From an uncultured Alphaproteobacteria bacterium (lineage in GTDB: Bacteria; Pseudomonadota; Alphaproteobacteria; Micropepsales; Micropepsaceae), in assembly GCA_937942205.1 (NCBI GenBank), contig CALDFO010000054.1:1-19092 (forward strand): a stretch of DNA of 19,092 nucleotides, read 5' to 3'. A program made the position numbers and the translations under genes. Shown piece by piece: positions 7,404 to 15,081 of the stretch (the stretch's first letter is position 1; every line of letters begins with the position of its first letter). Under the pieces are notes generated by a model, which worked only from the letters and a program-made list of their open reading frames with translations, was not told the DNA's origin and made no database searches.

Positions 7404-7434
7404 CCTGAGGGATTTCAAACCACGGAGCATCGCC

Positions 7435-7608
7435 ATGCTGAAATGGGCCCTCATATTCCTGGTCATCGGCCTGATCGCCGGCCTTTTGGGCTTTACCGGC
7501 ATCGCCGGCACGTCCATCGCCATCGCCAAAGTCCTGTTCTTCGTCTTCCTGGTCATCTTCCTGGTGCTGCTGGTGCTGGGCCTGACCGCCGCGCGGCGGG
7601 TGGGTTAG
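7435..7608 (+). CDS. DUF1328 small membrane protein (YtjA/UPF0391 family)
   Basis: This 57-residue protein starts [25 protein letters not shown] and continues as a second hydrophobic helix ending in AARRVG. This is the full DUF1328 pattern: two membrane helices with a Gly-rich turn (GFTGIAG). GGAG at 7424-7427 is a good ribosome binding site with a 7-base spacer. The family is widespread in proteobacteria, usually 50-60 residues, of unknown function, and often stress-inducible. A possible EcfG-type promoter lies upstream. The next gene begins 28 bases after its stop on the same strand. Confidence 0.92.
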   Translation: MLKWALIFLVIGLIAGLLGFTGIAGTSIAIAKVLFFVFLVIFLVLLVLGLTAARRVG

Positions 7609-7636
7609 CGACGGATCGCCAAGGGGGAGCCGGAAC

Positions 7637-8871
7637 ATGCGCCGCCATATCCTCGCCGCCTGTATCCTGCTCCCCGCCGCCGCCCTGCTGGCGTTCCACA
7701 CCGGCCGTTTTTCCTCCACCACGCCGGCGGCGGCGGCATCGGCCCTGCCTGCCGCCCGCGCCTGCGACCGCCATTGCGACCCGGCCTGGATGGACGCCAA
7801 CCTGCGGCTCAACGATCTGCAGAGCGTCGGCACCGGCCGCAGAGCGTCGGCACCGGCCAGAGCTATAAGCAGCGGCCCAGCCCATCGGTCATGACCCTGA
7901 TCCGCATGGGCGGCCGCGAAGGCGCCGAAGCGCTGGATTTCGCCATGCCGTCCTTGTCCGCCCAGCTCGATCAGGATGTGCGGGCGCTGTCCTTTGACAT
8001 CGCCTTCGATCCCCAGGGCGGCCATCTGCGCAATCCCGCCGCCGCCAGCATGGCGATGGAATTGCTGGACGAGGATTATGTCGCCGCCATGGACCGGCCC
8101 GGCTTCAAGGTGCTGCATGTGCTGGATGTGGACTACCGGTCCTCCTGCCTGCTGCTGGCCGATTGCCTGAAACAGGTGGCCGACTGGTCCCGCGCCCATC
8201 CCCGTCACCTGCCGATCGTGATCACCCTGCGCCCCAACGATGCCAAGACTCCCATGCCGGGCGCGACCGCCCCGCAGAACTTCACCGCCGCCGCCCTGGA
8301 CGCGCTGGACGCCGAAATCCGCGCCGCCTTCACCCTGGACCGGATCATTACGCCCCAGCAGATGCAGGGCGGCCATGCCAGCCTGCGAGACGCGGCGCTG
8401 GCCCATGCCTGGCCGCGGCTGGGCGCGGCGCGCGGCAAGGTGATTGTCGTGCTGCGGGCCGACGCCCCGACCGTCAAGCTCTATCGGGGCGCCCGCAAGG
8501 GGCTGGAGGGCCGGGCCATGTTCGTGGCCATGACCGATCGAACCTCGCCCCTGGCGGCCTTCCTGGTCATTCCCGATCCGGTGAAGGACAGGGACCGCAT
8601 CCTGCAGGCGGTGCGCGACGGCTTCATCGTGCGGACCCGCGCCGACAGCCAGACCCGCGAGGCGCGCAAGGCCGACACCACACGGCGCGACGCCGCCTTC
8701 GCCTCGGGCGCGCAGATCGTGGAGACCAACTTCCCCGCCGCCGATCCAGCCATCGGCCCGTATCGCGTCAGCCAGCAGGACAATCCCCGCGCCCTGTGCG
8801 GCCCGGCGCTGGGCAGCGAATCCTGCGCCGCCTTTCCCGCCCCCACCGCGCTGGCGCAGGCGCTACCCTGA
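7637..8871 (+). pseudogene. Ca2+-dependent PI-PLC-like phosphodiesterase, split by frameshift
   Basis: The gene starts at ATG 7637 (GGGGGAG, 7-base spacer) with a hydrophobic signal-like N-terminus. The first frame leaves the family sequence inside a 20-bp tandem duplication (7819-7858) and stops at 7894. The rest continues in another frame to 8871. Deleting one copy gives 1215 bases, exactly 405 codons, reading NDLQSVGTGQSYKQ across the junction. The protein then matches the PI-PLC-C1 family: FKVLHVLDVDYRSSCLLLADCL, HPRHLPIVITL, ARGKVIVVL, YIVRTRADS-like FIVRTRADS, DTTRRDAAFASGAQIVETNFP. Such proteins are secreted phosphodiesterases. The usual catalytic G-T-H-N-S-Y reads G-T-G-Q-S-Y, so the active site was probably altered before the break. 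An ATG at 7891 could start a 326-residue fragment. Sequencing error remains possible. Confidence 0.85.
7819..7858. repeat. Exact 20-bp tandem duplication
   Basis: Bases 7819-7838 are repeated without change at 7839-7858. The unit begins GCAGAGCG and ends CACCGGCC. Because 20 is not a multiple of three, it shifts the reading frame of the phospholipase-like gene at its first active-site motif. Confidence 0.97.
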
Positions 8872-9381
8872 CGCTTTCACCGCTTTCGCCAGGGCCCGCC
8901 AGGGCGCGATGTCCCAATGATTGGCCGCCAGGGGCGATGGCGACGGCAGGATGAAGACCCGCGTCTGCTCCAGCCTGTCCGGCTGCTCGCCCGCCACCGC
9001 GCGCGCGCCCATCACCTTGCGGCCCGCATTCAGGCTGGTGAAGGCCAGGACGCGGGGCGCCGCCGCATGGATGCGTCGCCGCAGCGCCTCGGCCGCCGCC
9101 CCGCCCAGCGCATCGGGCGGCAACTGATGGTCCATGCCGTAAACATGCTTGGCGATGTCGGTCAGGCCGATGCCATGCTCCCACAGCAGCGCATATTCCT
9201 GCGGCGCATAGAGACGCGGCGTCAGACCCACCGTGTGCAGGGTCTTCCAGAAACGGTTCTGGGGATGGGCGTAATAGGCTTGTTGCAGCGCCGACTGCCG
9301 CCCCGCCGCCGTGCCGCAGAACACCAGGTCAAGGCCGGGCCGCAGGCGGTCGGGCAGGATGGGCTTGGGCGCGCGAGGCAT
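8863..9381 (-). CDS. Mismatch-specific DNA glycosylase (MUG/TDG type, UDG family 2)
   Basis: This protein of 172 residues (from ATG 9381) should remove uracil or thymine mispaired with guanine in the cytoplasm. LVFCGTAAGRQSA (GTAAG at 23-27) is motif 1 of the family. YYAHPQNRFWKTLHTVGLTP is the highly conserved stretch after it, and GIGLTDIAK follows. LPSPSPLAAN at 145-154 is motif 2, whose loop inserts into DNA. Motif 1 has Thr-Ala-Ala where E. coli Mug has Ile-Asn-Pro. This is the form seen in a large bacterial subgroup lacking the Asn. An in-frame ATG at 9453 would add 24 unconserved residues. Its 3' end overlaps the convergent phospholipase-like gene by 9 bp. Confidence 0.88.
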   Translation of the reverse strand: MPRAPKPILPDRLRPGLDLVFCGTAAGRQSALQQAYYAHPQNRFWKTLHTVGLTPRLYAPQEYALLWEHGIGLTDIAKHVYGMDHQLPPDALGGAAAEALRRRIHAAAPRVLAFTSLNAGRKVMGARAVAGEQPDRLEQTRVFILPSPSPLAANHWDIAPWRALAKAVKASG

Positions 9382-9455
9382 GGGAGCATGTTGATAAAGT
9401 CCGCCATGCGCCGGCGCAACGCCGCGCACCCGGCTTCTACGCAATTGCAGCATAA

Positions 9456-9483
9456 GGGGCGCGGCATGAGGGGCGCGGCATGA
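9456..9483. repeat. 14-bp tandem direct repeat
   Basis: GGGGCGCGGCATGA occurs twice in tandem (9456-9469, 9470-9483), with a degenerate third start GGGACACGGC after it. It lies between the divergent glycosylase and the exported isomerase-like gene. Function unknown; it may be simple slippage. Confidence 0.8.
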
Positions 9484-9564
9484 GGGACACGGCCGCTTTT
9501 GGCGAGACAGCGCGGGCGCCCTGTGCCAGTCTCCACCGATAAAAAATCACGGGAGGCTCTGTCC

Positions 9565-10569
9565 ATGTCGTTCACCACGCCCAGCCGGCGTCACTTCATC
9601 CTGGGCGCCAGCGCCGCCGCCATGGCCGGGATCACGCCCGCCGCCGCCGCCGGCCTGCCCTTCCGCTATGCCTTCAGCGCCATTTCCTGGAAGGAAGATG
9701 TGGAGGAAGCGGTGAATGTGGCCCAGCGCCTGGGCTTCCCCGGCGTGGAACCCTTCCGCCACAACGTCCTGCGCTATCTGGACCGCCCGCTGGCGCTGAA
9801 GAAGTACATGGACGACCGCAATGTCCGCATGGCGACCTGTTCCAATGGCGGCGGCCCCAACTTCACCACCAACTTCTTCGACCCCGCCAAGGTGGACCAG
9901 TCGGTGAAGGACCACATCGCCTTCGCCCGCGATTTCATCAAGCCCTTCGGCTACTGCAACCACTTCAAGATGAACATGGGCCCGCGTCCGCCGGGCTATG
10001 ACACCAATGACGAGCAGATCAAGCGCTGCGCCGACGCGATGAACCGCATCGGCAGGGAAACCATCAAGATGGGTCTGAGGCTGGCGCCGCATCCGCATGT
10101 CAATTCGCTGGTCCAGACCCAGCACGAGGTGGACCTGCTGATGAAGGAGACCAATCCGGATTGGGTGTGGATGACGGCCGACACCGCGCATCTGGTGCTG
10201 GGCGGCATCGACCCGATGGAGCTGCTGACCACCTATTGGCCGCGCATCGCCGAAATCCACTACAAGGACGCCCCCAGGAATCTGCGCGGCAACCGCAAGG
10301 TGGCGGTGCCCCGCTCCGGTCCCGAGGCGGGCGGCCATGGCTGGTTCCGGTCGATGGTCGGCCCGGACTCCGGCGGCGTGGATTTCCCGCGCATCCAGAA
10401 ATTCCTGATCGACAAGAAGTATAACGGTTGGGTGACGCTGGATTACGACGCTTCGATGGTGCCGCCCGGCAGCAACATGGAAGCCTTCCTGATCACCAAC
10501 AAGAAATACCTGGTGGACACGCTGAAGGTCGATCCCAAGGCCAGCCTCAGCGGTTTCCGCGGCTCCTGA
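9565..10569 (+). CDS. Tat-exported sugar phosphate isomerase/epimerase-like TIM-barrel protein
   Basis: This 334-residue protein has a twin-arginine signal: SRRHFILGASAAAMAG (Arg8-Arg9), then an Ala-rich cleavage region near residue 27-30. The rest is an AP-endonuclease-2/xylose-isomerase-like barrel. TADTAHLVLGGIDP (Asp206, His209), IAEIHYKD (His232) and WVTLDYD near the C-terminus are the usual metal-binding positions. GGGAGG at 9551-9556 supports the start. Relatives include IolE- and hydroxypyruvate-isomerase-like proteins, many exported by Tat in sugar-degrading gene clusters; the substrate is unknown. It ends at a strong terminator shared with the FadR-type gene opposite. The glycoside hydrolase and dehydrogenases nearby fit a sugar role, but this is inference. 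Confidence 0.88.
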   Translation: MSFTTPSRRHFILGASAAAMAGITPAAAAGLPFRYAFSAISWKEDVEEAVNVAQRLGFPGVEPFRHNVLRYLDRPLALKKYMDDRNVRMATCSNGGGPNFTTNFFDPAKVDQSVKDHIAFARDFIKPFGYCNHFKMNMGPRPPGYDTNDEQIKRCADAMNRIGRETIKMGLRLAPHPHVNSLVQTQHEVDLLMKETNPDWVWMTADTAHLVLGGIDPMELLTTYWPRIAEIHYKDAPRNLRGNRKVAVPRSGPEAGGHGWFRSMVGPDSGGVDFPRIQKFLIDKKYNGWVTLDYDASMVPPGSNMEAFLITNKKYLVDTLKVDPKASLSGFRGS

Positions 10570-10588
10570 CGCCGCGTTCATCCATCGG

Positions 10589-10624
10589 AAAAGCCCGCGC
10601 CCTCCCGAAGGGCGCGGGCTTTTT
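10589..10624. terminator. Bidirectional Rho-independent terminator
   Basis: GCCCGCGCCCT (10593-10603) and AGGGCGCGGGC (10609-10619) form a perfect 11-bp stem with a 5-base loop, flanked by AAAA and TTTTT. It closes the plus-strand isomerase-like gene and the convergent FadR-type gene. Confidence 0.93.
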
Positions 10625-10651
10625 CATGCCCCGGCGCGAACCGAAGCGCGA

Positions 10652-11449
10652 TCAGCCTTTGTGCCCCGCGCGGCGGCGGCGGGCGTTGACGTCACGGATG
10701 CCCACATCCACCACCCGCAGCATGGCGCGGCGGGCGGCGTGAGGATCGCGCGCCGCGATGGCCTCGGCCACGGCGCGGTGCAAGGCGATGGAGGCGACAA
10801 AGGATCCACGGTTCGCCACACGGTCGGCGGTCACCGACAGGAAGCCGGTCATCGCCACTTCCACCACCGCCGTGAACGCCCGGAACAGAGGATTGCCGGA
10901 GGCTTCGCTGACCGCGACATGGAAGGCCATGTCGGCGCGGGCATAACCCAGGCGATCCCCGACGCTGTCCTCCATCCCGCGCAGCGCGGCGCGCAGCTGG
11001 GCCAGCGCCCCCCGGTCGCGATGCAGCGCCGCCAGCGCCGCCGCCGCGGGCTCCACGGCGCGGCGCACCTCGCCGATCTGGCGCAGCAGCGTCGCATCCA
11101 GCCCATCCGCCATGCGCCAACGCAACACATCCGGGTCCAGCCAGGCCCAGCGCGTCGATTCCAGCACCCGCGTGCCCACCTTGGTCTTAGACGAGACAAG
11201 GCCCTTGGCCGCCAGCGTCTTGGTGACTTCGCGCAGCACTACGCGCGAGACGCCGAAGGTGGCGTTCATTTCCTCGACCGACGGCAGCCGGCTGCCGGGC
11301 TTGCGCGCGCCCGACAGAATTTCGGCGCCCAATTGGGCGGTGATCTCGGCATGGCCCAAGGCGCGCGGAGGCTGGGTCTTGCGCGCGGCGCGGGGCCGCA
11401 CACCCTGTTCTCCGCCAGATCGCCCGCTACGCGTCTTCGCCACCGTCAT
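10652..11449 (-). CDS. FadR/GntR-family transcriptional regulator (FCD domain)
   Basis: This 265-residue DNA-binding protein has a basic, Arg-rich N-terminal tail, then a winged helix-turn-helix (about 33-98) with SRLPSVEEMNATFGVSRVVLREVTKTLAAKGLVSSKTKVGTRV, the classic GntR pattern. Residues about 115-245 form an all-helical FCD ligand domain with ADMAFHVAVSEASGNPLF, in which Asp and His bind metal. Members of this subfamily sense sugar acids, such as gluconate, galactonate or uronates, and usually repress catabolic genes. It lies 66 bases downstream of the glycoside hydrolase on the same strand and may share its transcript. The gluconate-dehydrogenase-like genes on the right are possible targets. 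The ribosome binding site is weak. Confidence 0.92.
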   Translation of the reverse strand: MTVAKTRSGRSGGEQGVRPRAARKTQPPRALGHAEITAQLGAEILSGARKPGSRLPSVEEMNATFGVSRVVLREVTKTLAAKGLVSSKTKVGTRVLESTRWAWLDPDVLRWRMADGLDATLLRQIGEVRRAVEPAAAALAALHRDRGALAQLRAALRGMEDSVGDRLGYARADMAFHVAVSEASGNPLFRAFTAVVEVAMTGFLSVTADRVANRGSFVASIALHRAVAEAIAARDPHAARRAMLRVVDVGIRDVNARRRRAGHKG

Positions 11450-11515
11450 GTTCTCGAAGAATCCCGATGCGGCTTATGCCGCCGCAGCATGGCCGAATTT
11501 GGACCGCCCCTCCGG

Positions 11516-12625
11516 TCACGGCGCGGCGGTCAGCCGCCGCAGAATCTCGACCTCGCGCGCCCGGTAGGGCGTGCCGTCGGGCTTCAGCAGATCGTGAAAC
11601 CACAGTGTGGGCGGACGCAGGGTATAGGGCCGCTGCCAGCTGTCCCAGGGCATGATGGTCTGGGTCTTGCCGGAGACGAAACCCCAGTTGAACATTCCCA
11701 CCCGTTGCGCCTTGGCGATGGGCAGACTGCCGTCGATGGTCGAACCGGCGCCCCGCGCCATGTATTCGGTGCACAGGATGGGGCGGCCATAGACCTGGAG
11801 CGCCTTGACGCGCGCCTCGAACACCTCCGGCCAGCTATAGTCGTGGAAGGAGATGACGTCGGACTGGGTGAGCTGGGTCTTCTCGACCGCGTTCAGCGCA
11901 TCGAGCTTGTCCCAGTTCTCGTTGTGCCAGACGCCGCTGGTCAGCGGCTGGGAGGGATTGGCCGACCGCGCCCAGTCGAACACGCGCGGCAGCAGATACG
12001 CCACCTGGTCGAAGCGTTCGCGGCTGTGATCGTTATAGTCGCCGCCGCCGCTATTGTCGGGCTCGTTCCAGACATCCCAGCCCAGGATGCGGTCATCCTT
12101 GGCGAAATGGCCGACAATGTCCTTCACATAGGCTTCCAGGCGGCCATGCTGGGTGCGGTCGGCCAGCACCGTCTTGCCCGGGCCCTGCACCCAGCCGGAA
12201 TTGTGGACGCCGGGAATGGGCGGACGCTGCGGCCCCAGTCTGGGATTGGGATCCCAGCAGGAATCGAACAGCACGAAGAGCGGCTTGATGCCGTGCCGGG
12301 CCGCGATCTCCAGGAACACGCCCATGCGGCGCTTGAGGCCCGCCGCGTCCTGCTGCCAGAGCTGGTCGTGCAGGAAGACGCGCATGGTGTTCATGCCCAT
12401 GTCCTGCGCCCAACCCAGTTCCTTGTCGATCTGCGCCGGGTTGAAGCTGGCTTCCTGCCACATCTCGAGCTGGTTGATGGCGTCGGCGGGAATATAGTTG
12501 CTGCCCACCAGCCATTTCTGTTTGGCGTACCAGGCATTGGCCTGCTGCGGCGTCCAGCGCTCGGCGGCGTGCGCCAGGCCACAACTCATCACCGCCAGAA
12601 TGACGGCAAGCAGAAATTTTTTCAT
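11516..12625 (-). CDS. Secreted clan-A glycoside hydrolase (cellulase/GH5-like)
   Basis: This 369-residue protein has a Sec signal MKKFLLAVILAVMSCGLAHA, with cleavage after AHA. The mature part is a TIM-barrel hydrolase: NTMRVFLHDQLW (strand 2-3), GIKPLFVLFDSCW, ILGWDVWNEPDN with the acid/base Glu188, and GRPILCTEYMAR with the nucleophile Glu287. The two glutamates are 99 residues apart, as in retaining clan GH-A enzymes. It probably cleaves a beta-linked plant or microbial polysaccharide or glycoside in the periplasm or outside. The exact GH family (GH5 or a related one) and substrate are not certain. GGGGGGATC precedes the ATG. It is preceded by a small conserved gene 31 bases away and followed by the FadR-type regulator on the same strand. 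Confidence 0.88.
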   Translation of the reverse strand: MKKFLLAVILAVMSCGLAHAAERWTPQQANAWYAKQKWLVGSNYIPADAINQLEMWQEASFNPAQIDKELGWAQDMGMNTMRVFLHDQLWQQDAAGLKRRMGVFLEIAARHGIKPLFVLFDSCWDPNPRLGPQRPPIPGVHNSGWVQGPGKTVLADRTQHGRLEAYVKDIVGHFAKDDRILGWDVWNEPDNSGGGDYNDHSRERFDQVAYLLPRVFDWARSANPSQPLTSGVWHNENWDKLDALNAVEKTQLTQSDVISFHDYSWPEVFEARVKALQVYGRPILCTEYMARGAGSTIDGSLPIAKAQRVGMFNWGFVSGKTQTIMPWDSWQRPYTLRPPTLWFHDLLKPDGTPYRAREVEILRRLTAAP

Positions 12626-12656
12626 GATCCCCCCGGATATGTCGCTTGGTTGCGGC

Positions 12657-12905
12657 TTATGGAATGTTCGGATCTTCGCGGTTATGGGCGGCGTGGATCG
12701 CCTGAACCAGCTTGGGCGTCAGCCGGGCGGTATCCAGCAGCACTTTCTGGGCATGGACATCGGTAATGGCCGAGAACGGCACCTCGAAATCGCCCGCCGC
12801 CTCGACATAGACCACGATCTCGTCCTTGCGGACCTGACGCACCGCGCCGAAGGATTTTTCTCCGTCCTGGAGAAAGACATCGAAACCTTCCTGGATGACG
12901 TCCAT
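12657..12905 (-). CDS. Small conserved protein, PRC-barrel-like
   Basis: This 82-residue soluble protein starts MDVIQEGFDVFLQDGEKSFGAVRQV and continues with several beta-rich stretches (DEIVVYVEAAGDFEVPFSAITDV), then a C-terminal helix. The pattern, a short barrel with a conserved Gly-Ala-Val turn, resembles PRC-barrel or DUF2171-type proteins. The ATG at 12905 was preferred because GAGGAA lies 6 bases upstream. A longer in-frame start at 12956 adds 17 residues without a good binding site. Codon use matches real genes. Function unknown. It is on the same strand and 31 bases from the glycoside hydrolase. Confidence 0.75.
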   Translation of the reverse strand: MDVIQEGFDVFLQDGEKSFGAVRQVRKDEIVVYVEAAGDFEVPFSAITDVHAQKVLLDTARLTPKLVQAIHAAHNREDPNIP

Positions 12906-13001
12906 GCCGGGTTCCTCAATGCGGGGCGCGGCCCAGTCTATCCAAGCGCGGCTCATGCGGCCAGAGGTCCGGCGGCGATCAGGCCCCAGGGGCCAGGACC
13001 G

Positions 13002-14069
13002 TCAACCGCCGCGCAGTCTGCGCAGCGCCCGCCGCAGGAAATTTTCCGCCTCCACCATGTGCGGCGGCGAGGACGGCGGCACGGCGGCATCCCCGCTGGC
13101 CGGTGTGGCGGGCGCGGCCTTTGCCGCTCCGGACCCAAGGCCCCAGAAATCCAGGATGCGGCTGCTGGAGGAAATCCCGGCGTCCAGCATGAAGGGCCCC
13201 GCCGCGCCCACATCGCGGCTGTCTATCGGCGTGCCGTGGCCCAGCAGCGGCAGGGTATAGAGCTCCAGTCGGCCGCCCCAGCGCAGCCGCACCGCACCAT
13301 CCACCAGTTCCTGCCGGGCCGACGTCAGCGGCAGGCCCTGCAGGTCGGCCCATTGCGCCACGGCGGCCTGGGCATTCCCGATCGTCACCGTGGTGTCCAT
13401 CGCGCCGTGCCAGATGGAGACGGCGGGCCAAGGCCCCTGATAAGCGGAGGCGGCGCGCACCAGGTCGCCCCATTGGCGCGGTGTCTTCAGGGGCGCGCTG
13501 CGCATTGCCTCCAACGCATCGCGCACATTGGTGGCCGCGCCGAAGGGAAGCCCGGCAATGATCGCGCCGCCCGCGAACAGGTCGGGATAGACGGCCAGCA
13601 TCGCCGCCGCCATCGCGCCACCCGCCGACAGGCCGGTGATGAAGGTGGGGCCCTGACCGTAAAGCGCGTGCATCTGCCCGATCATGGCGGCGATCGAGGC
13701 CGCCTCGCCCTCGCCGCGGGTGATATCGGGCGGATTGAACCAGTTGAAGCAGCCGCCCGGATTGTTGACGGCCTTCTGCTCCACCGCCAGCACGGCAAAG
13801 CCGTGACGCCGCGCCAGCGCCGACCAACCCGCGCCCAGGTCATACGCCGCCGCCGTCTGGCTGCAGCCATGCAGAACCACCACCAGCGGCGCACCGGACG
13901 GCAGGCCGGGCGGGGCATAGGCGAACATCCGCAAATTGCCGGGATTGGGGCCGACGGGCGCGATTTCGGCCAGGGCCGGATTGTCCGGCCGGGGGCGGGC
14001 CTTCAGGGGACCGGGCCGGTCTGCGGCCGCTTTCTCAAATCGCATCCAGGCCACCAGGTCGCGCCACAT
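13002..14069 (-). CDS. PHB-depolymerase-family alpha/beta-hydrolase esterase
   Basis: This 355-residue protein has the LpqC/esterase-PHB fold: VVVLHGCSQTAAAYD (oxyanion hole, 67-76), FNWFNPPDITRGEGEAASI, and the nucleophile elbow GLSAGGAM with Ser148. SIWHGAMDTTV probably bears the catalytic Asp and LLGHGTPIDS the catalytic His. The family includes poly-3-hydroxybutyrate depolymerases and feruloyl or acetyl-xylan esterases. There is no signal peptide, so it is probably intracellular, acting on storage polymer or small esters. A Pro/Ala-rich linker (about 310-335) precedes a short basic C-terminal helix. A TGC-rich palindrome 20 bases upstream of the start resembles a PhaR operator, which favours a polyhydroxyalkanoate role. 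Confidence 0.88.
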   Translation of the reverse strand: MWRDLVAWMRFEKAAADRPGPLKARPRPDNPALAEIAPVGPNPGNLRMFAYAPPGLPSGAPLVVVLHGCSQTAAAYDLGAGWSALARRHGFAVLAVEQKAVNNPGGCFNWFNPPDITRGEGEAASIAAMIGQMHALYGQGPTFITGLSAGGAMAAAMLAVYPDLFAGGAIIAGLPFGAATNVRDALEAMRSAPLKTPRQWGDLVRAASAYQGPWPAVSIWHGAMDTTVTIGNAQAAVAQWADLQGLPLTSARQELVDGAVRLRWGGRLELYTLPLLGHGTPIDSRDVGAAGPFMLDAGISSSSRILDFWGLGSGAAKAAPATPASGDAAVPPSSPPHMVEAENFLRRALRRLRGG

Positions 14070-14088
14070 GACGAAGCATCCAATCTAT

Positions 14089-14103
14089 GTTGCAATGCAG
14101 CAA
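14089..14103 (-). promoter_or_regulatory. TGC-rich palindrome resembling a PhaR operator
   Basis: TTGC (14090-14093) and GCAA (14100-14103) are inverted arms. On the gene strand the site reads TTGCTGCATTGCAAC, 20 bases before the esterase ATG. The PHA regulator PhaR of alphaproteobacteria is known to bind TGC-rich sequences such as CTGC-N3/4-GCAG in phasin and depolymerase promoters. The site is where a repressor would block transcription. Confidence 0.4.
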
Positions 14104-14159
14104 AAACAAGCGCCGGCGCGGCTGTATCCGGCCCCGCGTACAACTTTATACTGCGCTTT

Positions 14160-14202
14160 AACCCTGCTTCGGGTTCCCGGATGACCCCAAGGGCACATCC
14201 GG
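14160..14202 (+). other. Two tandem hairpins in the leader of the small gene at 14215
   Basis: AACCC (14160-14164) pairs with GGGTT (14171-14175). Directly after it CCGGATG (14177-14183) pairs with CATCCGG (14196-14202). The Shine-Dalgarno-like AAGGGGAG follows at 14207-14214. The leader could control translation or be a processed small RNA. No known riboswitch family is recognised. Confidence 0.45.
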
Positions 14203-14214
14203 CGTTAAGGGGAG

Positions 14215-14439
14215 ATGGGAAATTTCGCCGGAGCCCGTGATCTTCGCAACCTGCTGGGCGTGGCCATCCGGCTGCGGACACTGGCGAGCCAGGAGCATGA
14301 CGCCGAGGACCGCGCGCTCTACCTGACGGCGGCCGAGGCGCTGGAAGCCCGCGCCGAGGCGATGGCCAGGACGCTGCCGGAGCAGCAGCCGGAACCGCTC
14401 GATCCGCGCCTGTATCAGCGGGTGGACCTGATCATCTGA
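14215..14439 (+). CDS. Hypothetical small helical protein
   Basis: This 74-residue soluble protein is almost entirely helical: ARDLRNLLGVAIRLRTLASQEHDAEDRALYLTAAEALEARAEAMAR, then a Pro-rich turn and the end LYQRVDLII. No family is recognised. Reasons to accept it are the strong GC bias at third positions from codon 10 onward, a purine-rich AAGGGGAG just before the ATG and the well-spaced position before the methyltransferase genes. The binding site abuts the ATG unusually closely, so the true start could differ. It has no signal or membrane segment. Confidence 0.62.
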   Translation: MGNFAGARDLRNLLGVAIRLRTLASQEHDAEDRALYLTAAEALEARAEAMARTLPEQQPEPLDPRLYQRVDLII

Positions 14440-14511
14440 CGGCACGGTCCCTCGCTGAAGGAATCCGGGGCTTTGTGGACTTTGGCCGGAGCCCCGGTAC
14501 AAGGTTCGGCC

Positions 14512-15081
14512 ATGTCATCTCTCAAACTCAATCTGGGCTGCGGCAGCCAGATGCTGCCGGGCTGGTGCAATGTGGACCTGTATGGCGCGCCGGATGTTCG
14601 CTGGGACCTGGAGCAATTCCCCTGGCCCTGGGCGGACGGCAGTGTGGACGAGGTGCTGCTGTCCCACACGCTGGAGCATCTGGGCCAGACGCCCGCCCTC
14701 TTCATCGGCGTCATGAAGGAGCTGTACCGCATCTGCCGCCACGGCGCGGCGATCCGGATCGTGGTGCCGCATCCCCGGCACAATTTCTTCCTGCTCGATC
14801 CCACGCATGTGCGGCCCATCCTGCCCCAGACGCTGGAGATGTTCTCGCGCAAGGTGAACCTGCAATGGCAGGCCGAGGGCATCGCCAACACGCCGCTGGC
14901 GCTGCATCACGGCGTGGATTTCGACCTGACGGAAAGCCGCTCGCGGCTGGATGAGCCGTTTCACACCATGTTCCGCGAGGGACGGATCAGCGCCGAAAAG
15001 CTGGACCAGATGGAGCGCACCATGAACAATATCGTGGCGCAGATCGAAATGACCCTCACGGTCGTGAAGGACGGGCCGTGA
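14512..15081 (+). CDS. SAM-dependent methyltransferase-like protein (class I)
   Basis: This 189-residue protein begins MSSLKLNLGCGSQMLPGWCNVDL. LNLGCG (6-11) is the SAM-binding loop and Asp22 the usual ribose-binding acid. The sequence DEVLLSHTLEHL (46-57) and the later RIVVPHP match the predicted-methyltransferase type found in cell-surface sugar and lipid loci. The start has AAGGT with a 6-base spacer. It is short for class I enzymes (often 200-250 residues). The C-terminal half (NFFLLDPTHVRPI, then a charged helix) looks like a substrate lid. Its stop overlaps the next gene by 1 nt (TGATG), so the pair is co-translated. The substrate cannot be told. Confidence 0.82.
   Translation: MSSLKLNLGCGSQMLPGWCNVDLYGAPDVRWDLEQFPWPWADGSVDEVLLSHTLEHLGQTPALFIGVMKELYRICRHGAAIRIVVPHPRHNFFLLDPTHVRPILPQTLEMFSRKVNLQWQAEGIANTPLALHHGVDFDLTESRSRLDEPFHTMFREGRISAEKLDQMERTMNNIVAQIEMTLTVVKDGP

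Noticed and set aside
9456..9483. Short tandem repeats as a CRISPR array
   Set aside because: Only two 14-base units with no spacers.
10661..12766. 701-codon plus-strand open frame
   Set aside because: Runs opposite the FadR-type and glycoside hydrolase genes, with an Arg/His/Gln-rich translation and no domain.
12906..12956. 17-residue N-terminal extension of the small PRC-barrel-like gene
   Set aside because: No good binding site at 12956, whereas GAGGAA fits the ATG at 12905.
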